Assembly (NCBI GenBank): GCA_963703165.1 | Contig: OY969798.1 | Location: forward strand, 496,001-560,000 | Length of the DNA stretch: 64,000 nucleotides | Reading direction: 5' to 3' | DNA from: JBQTKD01 sp963703165 | Lineage (GTDB): Bacteria > Actinomycetota > Actinomycetes > Sporichthyales > Sporichthyaceae | Part shown: piece after piece, positions 59,873 to 64,000 of the stretch | Layout of the letters: each line of letters begins with the position of its first letter | Position numbering within the stretch: the stretch's first letter is position 1 | Position numbers and translations under genes: made by a program | The notes under the pieces: generated by a model | Seen by the model: the letters and a program-made list of their open reading frames with translations, nothing else | The model's database searches: none | What the model was told of the DNA's origin: nothing

Positions 59873-59873
59873 G

Positions 59874-59927
59874 ATGCGAGCGACCGCGACGAACGAGGAA
59901 CGAGCGAGGAGCCGGAGCGTACATTGA
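59874..59927 (+). promoter_or_regulatory. 17-codon mini-ORF bridging thiS and thiG
   Basis: The ATG at 59874 begins one base after the thiS stop, and its TGA (59925-59927) overlaps the thiG TTG start in a TTGA. The peptide MRATATNEERARSRSVH is Arg-rich. GAGGAG and GGAG, which can serve thiG, are inside it. It has the same bridging layout as the pentose-phosphate mini-ORFs, with a different sequence. Confidence 0.45.
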
Positions 59928-60718
59928 CTCTGCCTCAGATCAGTGAACGAACGACAACCACGCCTCTGGTCATTGCCGGGCGCACCTTCGACTCCCGGCT
60001 CATCATGGGCACCGGCGGGGCTCCGAGTCTGGAGATTCTCGAGGCGGCCCTGCTGGCCTCGGGCACGGAGCTCACCACCGTCGCGATGCGACGTGTCGAC
60101 CCGACCGCCCGCGGGTCGGTGCTGGATCTGTTGCAGCGTCACGGGATCGCGGTGCTGCCCAACACCGCCGGCTGTCGCACGGCCGCCGAGGTCGTGCTCA
60201 CCGCACGGCTGGCCCGCGAGGCCCTGGGCACCGACTGGGTGAAGCTCGAGGTCATCGGCGACGACCGCACGTTGCTGCCCGACCCCATCGAAACCCTCGA
60301 CGCCGCCGAGCAACTCGTCGCGGACGGTTTCGTCGTGCTGCCCTACACGAACGACGACCCGATCCTGGCCCGGCGTCTCGAGCAGGTCGGTTGCGCGGCG
60401 GTGATGCCGCTGGGTTCACCGATCGGTTCCGGGCTGGGCATCCGTAATCCGCACAACATTGCGCTGATCGTCGAGTCAGCGAAGGTCCCCGTCATCCTCG
60501 ACGCCGGGATCGGCACCGCGTCCGATGCCGCGCTGGCCATGGAACTCGGGTGCGACGCGGTGCTGCTCGCCTCCGCCGTCACCCGCGCGCAGGACCCGGT
60601 CGCGATGGCCGAGGCGATGCGACACGCCGTGACGGCAGGGCGATTGGCCCGAAATGCCGGGCGGATCCCGATTCGCACCCACGCGGTCGCGTCATCTCCG
60701 ACCGACGGATTGGTGTAG
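59924..60718 (+). CDS. thiG: thiazole synthase ThiG
   Basis: A 264-residue ThiG barrel: GRTFDSRLIMGTGGAPS at the start, the Schiff-base lysine in DWVKLEVIGD, then MPLGSPIGSGLGIRNP and LDAGIGTASDAALAMELGCD. It builds the thiazole-phosphate from DXP, ThiS sulfur and ThiO product. A TTG start at 59924 is the only good candidate. Confidence 0.95.
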   Translation: MTLPQISERTTTTPLVIAGRTFDSRLIMGTGGAPSLEILEAALLASGTELTTVAMRRVDPTARGSVLDLLQRHGIAVLPNTAGCRTAAEVVLTARLAREALGTDWVKLEVIGDDRTLLPDPIETLDAAEQLVADGFVVLPYTNDDPILARRLEQVGCAAVMPLGSPIGSGLGIRNPHNIALIVESAKVPVILDAGIGTASDAALAMELGCDAVLLASAVTRAQDPVAMAEAMRHAVTAGRLARNAGRIPIRTHAVASSPTDGLV

Positions 60719-60758
60719 ATCCCGACTGAGCGGGTCACTGATCCGTAAGCTCGTCAGA

Positions 60759-62669
60759 GTGGGGACGACCGTGGACGATCCGCTTGTCGGCCAGCTGCTC
60801 GACGGGCGCTATCGCGTCACGCGCCGGCTGGCTCGCGGCGGCATGGCCACGGTCTACGAGGCCACCGACACCCGGCTGAACCGGACCATCGCCGTCAAGG
60901 TGATGCACCCTGCGTTCGCAGAGGACCGCGAGTTCGTCGCCCGTTTCATCCGTGAGGCGCACGCCGCGGCCCGGCTGTCGCACCCCTGCGCGGTCTCGGT
61001 CTACGACCAGAGCGAGGACGCCGGGCGCGTCTTCATCGCGATGGAGTACGTCGCCGGGCGCACGCTGCGGGACTGGCTGTCCGACCGCGGTCGCCTGACC
61101 CCGCGCGAGACCTTCGCGGTGCTCGAGCCGGTGCTCGCCGCCCTCGCCGCGGCGCACGCCGCCGGCCTGGTGCACCGCGACATCAAGCCGGAGAACGTGC
61201 TGATCGCCGACGACGGCCGGGTCAAGGTCGCCGACTTCGGCCTGGCCCGCGCGGTCAGCAACGCCACGTCCACCGGTGCGTTGATCGGCACCGTCGCCTA
61301 CCTCGCGCCGGAGCTCGTCGAGCGCGGCGTCGCGGACCGGCGCAGCGACGTCTACGCCGCCGGCATCCTGCTCTACGAATGTCTGACGGGGGCTCAGCCC
61401 TACACCGGCGAGACTCCGCTGCAGATCGCCTACCAGCACGTGAATCACGACGTGCCCCCGCCGTCGGACCTGCGCCACACCCTGGCTCCCGAACTCGACG
61501 AACTGGTGCTGCGCGCGACCTCTCGCGACCCGGCCGGTCGTCCGGCCGACGCGGGTGAGTTCCTCGCCGAGGTGCTCGCCGCCCGCCGCGCGCTCAGCCC
61601 CGCCGAACTCGACGACGCCACCGCGGAGTCCCCGACGATCGTGGTGCCCCGGCCGAGCGCCGCGGACGCCCCGACCTGGGTACGCCCCGCGGTGGCCTCG
61701 CAGACCGCTCCGATCAGCGCCGCACCGGCGCCGAACGCCACGCAGGTCATCCCGATCCCGCCGGTCTTCGCGCGACGCCGTCGTCGTGGCCGCGTGGCGC
61801 TCATCCTCGTGCTGGTCGCGGCCGTGCTCGTCGGCATCGGCGGATGGAAGCTGGCCGCCGGAAGCGGGATCACGACCCCTTCGCTGATCAACCTGAGCAA
61901 GGCCGATGCGGAGACCAAGGCCCGGGAGTCCGGGCTCAAGATCAGCTACGGCCCCGAACGGTTCAGTGAGAACGTCAAGGCCGGCACGGTGTTCAGCACC
62001 GACCCGCCCTCGGGCAACCGGATCAGCAAGGGCGCCACGATCACCGTCGTGCTGTCCAAGGGCCCGGAACGCTTCGAGGTCCCGACGCTGGCCAAGGTCG
62101 AACTGGACGCCGCCCGCAAGAAAATCACCGACAAGGGCCTGGTCGTCGGCACGATCACGCAGCAGTACAGCGACTCGGTCCCGTCCGGCTCGGTGATCTC
62201 GAGCTCCCCCGAGGCCGGTACCGAACTGCGCGGCAAGGCCACGGTGGACCTGGTGGTCTCCCAGGGCGGAAAGCCGGTCGACGTGCCCAACGTCGTCGGG
62301 CAGTACGTCGACGCCGCCCGCCGGATGCTGGACGCCAACGGCCTGAAGGTGAAGGTCCAGGAGGTCGACTACGACGACGACATCCCCGCCGGCGTGGTGG
62401 TCGCCCAGGAGCCGAACGGCGGCCGGCTGTCCCGCGGCCAGACCGTCACCCTGCAGGTGGCCAAGGGCCCGAAGATGGTCGTCGTCCCCGAGTTGATCGG
62501 GATGACCCGCAACGAGGCCCGGCGCGTGCTGGAGAACCTCAACCTCGAGGCCCAGTTTGACGGCGGCTTCGGCGGACTGTTCGGCGGCGGTAACCGCGTC
62601 ACCTCGCAGGACCCCCCGATGGGCTCCCAGGTCCCCGAGCGCACCACCGTCCGCATGCAACTGGGCTGA
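60759..62669 (+). CDS. pknL: serine/threonine protein kinase with PASTA domains (PknL-like)
   Basis: A 636-residue receptor kinase. The kinase domain spans about 15-275 with GGMATVYEA, K47, HRDIKPEN (D141), DFG (D159-G161) and activation loop TSTGALIGTVAYLAPE. A Pro/Ala juxtamembrane segment leads to one membrane helix at about 345-367, then four PASTA repeats that would bind muropeptide or lipid II outside. Neighbouring the Rv2175c-type gene supports PknL. The GTG at 60759 is 7 nt after TAAGCT. Confidence 0.93.
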   Translation: MGTTVDDPLVGQLLDGRYRVTRRLARGGMATVYEATDTRLNRTIAVKVMHPAFAEDREFVARFIREAHAAARLSHPCAVSVYDQSEDAGRVFIAMEYVAGRTLRDWLSDRGRLTPRETFAVLEPVLAALAAAHAAGLVHRDIKPENVLIADDGRVKVADFGLARAVSNATSTGALIGTVAYLAPELVERGVADRRSDVYAAGILLYECLTGAQPYTGETPLQIAYQHVNHDVPPPSDLRHTLAPELDELVLRATSRDPAGRPADAGEFLAEVLAARRALSPAELDDATAESPTIVVPRPSAADAPTWVRPAVASQTAPISAAPAPNATQVIPIPPVFARRRRRGRVALILVLVAAVLVGIGGWKLAAGSGITTPSLINLSKADAETKARESGLKISYGPERFSENVKAGTVFSTDPPSGNRISKGATITVVLSKGPERFEVPTLAKVELDAARKKITDKGLVVGTITQQYSDSVPSGSVISSSPEAGTELRGKATVDLVVSQGGKPVDVPNVVGQYVDAARRMLDANGLKVKVQEVDYDDDIPAGVVVAQEPNGGRLSRGQTVTLQVAKGPKMVVVPELIGMTRNEARRVLENLNLEAQFDGGFGGLFGGGNRVTSQDPPMGSQVPERTTVRMQLG

Positions 62670-62776
62670 CCAGAGGGACGCACGAGGCTGCTGAGCGGCC
62701 GTGAGGGCATGAATTTCGTGCCGACGACGACACAAATCACTCAATCGGCTGCGATGACTTGAGTGGATCTGTCACC

Positions 62777-62795
62777 TTCGCTTAGGCTTGCCTAA
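62777..62795. promoter_or_regulatory. IdeR/DtxR-like iron box upstream of bfd
   Basis: TTCGCTTAGGCTTGCCTAA matches about 15 of 19 positions of the IdeR consensus and contains the near-palindrome TTAGGCTTGCCTAA. It is 33 bp before the bfd ATG. IdeR activates or represses ferritin genes in relatives. Confidence 0.6.
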
Positions 62796-62828
62796 TCGAT
62801 CGACGCCCCGGTCGTCTGCCCAGTCGAA

Positions 62829-63041
62829 ATGAGCCCGCCCGTGTACGTGTGCCTGTGTCACGCAGTCACTGAGGACGAGATCCTCGATGCGGTTGACTCC
62901 GGTGCGGTCACCGAGGACGAGGTCGGCGACCTGACCTTCGCGGGCACCGGCTGCGGTTCCTGCCTCGAGCGCGTCGGCGAACTCCTCGACGGTGCGGCCC
63001 CCTACGGCTGCCGCCTCCGCGCCCTGCCGCGCATCGCCTGA
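62829..63041 (+). CDS. bfd: bacterioferritin-associated ferredoxin-like [2Fe-2S] protein
   Basis: A 70-residue BFD-like protein. Cysteines C8, C10, C42 and C45 (VCLCHAVTEDEI and TGCGSCLE) bind the [2Fe-2S] cluster. It is expected to reduce iron in bacterioferritin for release. The start is ATG 62829; a GTG at 62841 is possible. It is upstream of bfr. Confidence 0.93.
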   Translation: MSPPVYVCLCHAVTEDEILDAVDSGAVTEDEVGDLTFAGTGCGSCLERVGELLDGAAPYGCRLRALPRIA

Positions 63042-63063
63042 AGGCCCGTCCCGCCACGCTCAA

Positions 63064-63082
63064 ACAGGCTTGGCTTGCCTTC
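63064..63082. promoter_or_regulatory. weak iron-box-like site upstream of bfr
   Basis: The sequence around AGGCTTGGCTTGCCT matches about 13 of 19 iron-box positions. It lies between bfd and bfr, about 90 bp before the bfr start. Low-confidence operator. Confidence 0.3.
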
Positions 63083-63168
63083 GGTGACAGCTCGGTCACT
63101 CCGGGGTACGTTGCGCTGAGATACCAGCCTCGCCAGACGCCCATGGCGCCGACAGGACGGACCCTCAG

Positions 63169-63651
63169 ATGCAAGGCGATCCCGACGTCATTGCTCTGCT
63201 CAATGAGCAGCTCACCAGTGAACTGACGGCGATCAACCAGTACTTCCTGCACGCCAAGATGCAGAAGAACTGGGGATACACCGAGCTCGCCGAGAAGACC
63301 CGCAAGGAATCCATCGAAGAGATGGTCCATGCGGAGGAGGTCACCGACCGCATCCTCTTCCTCGACGGCCTTCCCAACTACCAGCGGCTGTTCCCGCTGC
63401 GCATCGGACAGACCGTGCCGGAGCAGTTCCGCGCCGACCTGTCCGTCGAGCTCGAGGTCGTGGAGCGCCTCCGCCCGGGTATCAACATGTGCCGGGAGAA
63501 GGGCGACATCACCACCGCCAACCTCCTGGAGAAGATCCTCGCCAACGAGGAGGAGCACATCGACTACCTCGAGACGCAGCTCGCGCTGATCAACTCCCTC
63601 GGCGAGGGCCTGTACCTCGCGCAGTGCGTCACCCGCCCGCCGAGCGCCTGA
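63169..63651 (+). CDS. bfr: bacterioferritin
   Basis: A 160-residue bacterioferritin. Ferroxidase ligands E18, E51, H54, E94, E127 and H130 are all present, and M52 provides the heme ligand (SIEEMVHAEE). It forms a 24-subunit iron store; Bfd encoded upstream would mobilise it. Confidence 0.97.
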   Translation: MQGDPDVIALLNEQLTSELTAINQYFLHAKMQKNWGYTELAEKTRKESIEEMVHAEEVTDRILFLDGLPNYQRLFPLRIGQTVPEQFRADLSVELEVVERLRPGINMCREKGDITTANLLEKILANEEEHIDYLETQLALINSLGEGLYLAQCVTRPPSA

Positions 63652-63665
63652 GCTTCGCGTTCACC

Positions 63666-63718
63666 ATCCGGCACCCGATCCGCCCTTGCAGAGGGCGGGC
63701 GGGTGCCGGATAACTTTT
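63666..63718 (+). terminator. bfr terminator
   Basis: A 12-bp stem (ATCCGGCACCCG at 63666-63677 with 63700-63711) with an inner 5-bp stem (CGCCC/GGGCG) and a trailing ACTTTT: an intrinsic terminator with a short T run. Confidence 0.85.
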
Positions 63719-63743
63719 GAGCCTTCCAACGACGGAGGTAACC

Positions 63744-64000
63744 ATGGCCGGGTTCATCCAGGTGGTCACATACGCGACGTCGCGCATCGACGAGATCCGG
63801 GCGGCAGGCAAGAAGTTCGGCGAGAGCTCCGACGGTGGACCCAACCGCGTCATCATCACCGCCAATCGCGACACCCCCGGCAAGTACGCCACCCTCGTCG
63901 AGTTCAACTCCTACGAGGCCGCGATGGAGCAGAGCAACCGCCCGGAGACCGGCGAGTTCGCGGCCATGATGGGCGCGCTGTGCGACGGCCCGCCGACCTT
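63744..64000 (+). CDS. conserved hypothetical protein, ABM-like (3' end outside window)
   Basis: The ATG at 63744 follows GGAGGTAACC. The 85 visible codons read MAGFIQVVTYATSRIDEIRA, later RVIITANRDTPGKYATLVEF and SYEAAMEQSNRPETGEF. This is the ferredoxin-like fold pattern of antibiotic-biosynthesis-monooxygenase-like small proteins. Function is unknown. No stop before the window ends. Confidence 0.75.
   Translation, partial: MAGFIQVVTYATSRIDEIRAAGKKFGESSDGGPNRVIITANRDTPGKYATLVEFNSYEAAMEQSNRPETGEFAAMMGALCDGPPT

Noticed and set aside
1..64000. CRISPR arrays, IS elements, rRNA and tRNA genes
   Set aside because: No regularly spaced repeats, transposase genes or RNA gene signatures were found on reading both strands.

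Overview
This is a high-GC chromosomal window from an actinomycete. Supporting signs are the actinobacterial suf-ctaA-ctaB-tkt-tal-pgi-zwf-opcA-pgl order, an OpcA, a PASTA-domain kinase with an Rv2175c-type partner, acVLRF1, SAV_6107 and DUF5302 family genes, GAF-ANTAR proteins and IdeR/DtxR-like iron boxes. Nothing here names the species. The carotenoid and DUF4331 content would fit a Frankiales/Sporichthyales-like lineage, but that is only an impression.

Layout. 0-7 kb: a cut-off DUF4406 gene, a hypothetical, a pirin, an ABC exporter, an enoyl-CoA hydratase, a small HTH protein and an ABC-F ATPase. 7.2-11 kb: a branched-chain amino-acid-type ABC transporter operon whose LivM-LivG fusion and LivF each look frameshifted. 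11-18 kb (minus strand): acVLRF1, then the complete SUF iron-sulfur operon sufR-B-D-C-S-U-T with an iron box upstream. 18-20.3 kb: two unknown small genes and an ABC-2 transporter. 20.3-28.2 kb: heme A synthase ctaA, interrupted on both sides by accessory islets. The left islet is an overlapping DUF1444-like/RHH-like/VapBC operon plus a GNAT enzyme. The right islet holds a subtilase, a Uma2 remnant, an AbiEi-like protein and a hypothetical. 28.2-37.8 kb: ctaB, then the pentose-phosphate genes tkt, tal, pgi, zwf, opcA, pgl. 38-41.9 kb: a cold-shock protein, a secreted protein, ArfB with a HEPN protein, and an SDR. 42-46 kb: an ArsC-like protein, two phytoene-desaturase-like oxidoreductases and a VOC protein. 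46.3-51.2 kb: an operon of DUF4331, TPR, NicO-like transporter and lipoprotein. 51.3-57.2 kb: metF, a CrtI, two GAF-ANTAR regulators, DUF5302, CrtB and a split lycopene cyclase. 57.2-62.7 kb: thiE and an Rv2175c homologue, divergent from thiO-thiS-thiG and a PknL-like kinase. 62.8-64 kb: bacterioferritin-associated ferredoxin and bacterioferritin under iron boxes, then a cut-off small gene.

Most notable: three gaps in the pentose-phosphate operon (tal/pgi, zwf/opcA, opcA/pgl) carry the same kind of element. Each is a 23- or 26-codon mini-ORF beginning S-E/G-R-S-E after its initiator. Its start overlaps the upstream stop codon by 4 nt, and its stop overlaps the downstream start codon by 4 nt. 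Each ends in a 12-bp hairpin with a 9-nt purine-rich, Shine-Dalgarno-containing loop and the downstream start codon inside the stem. The arms differ between copies but pairing is kept. Second, the two accessory islets share a promoter-proximal element of two DnaA-box-like sites at identical 26-nt spacing. Third, the DUF4331/TPR/NicO/lipoprotein operon looks like an uncharacterised metal-handling system.
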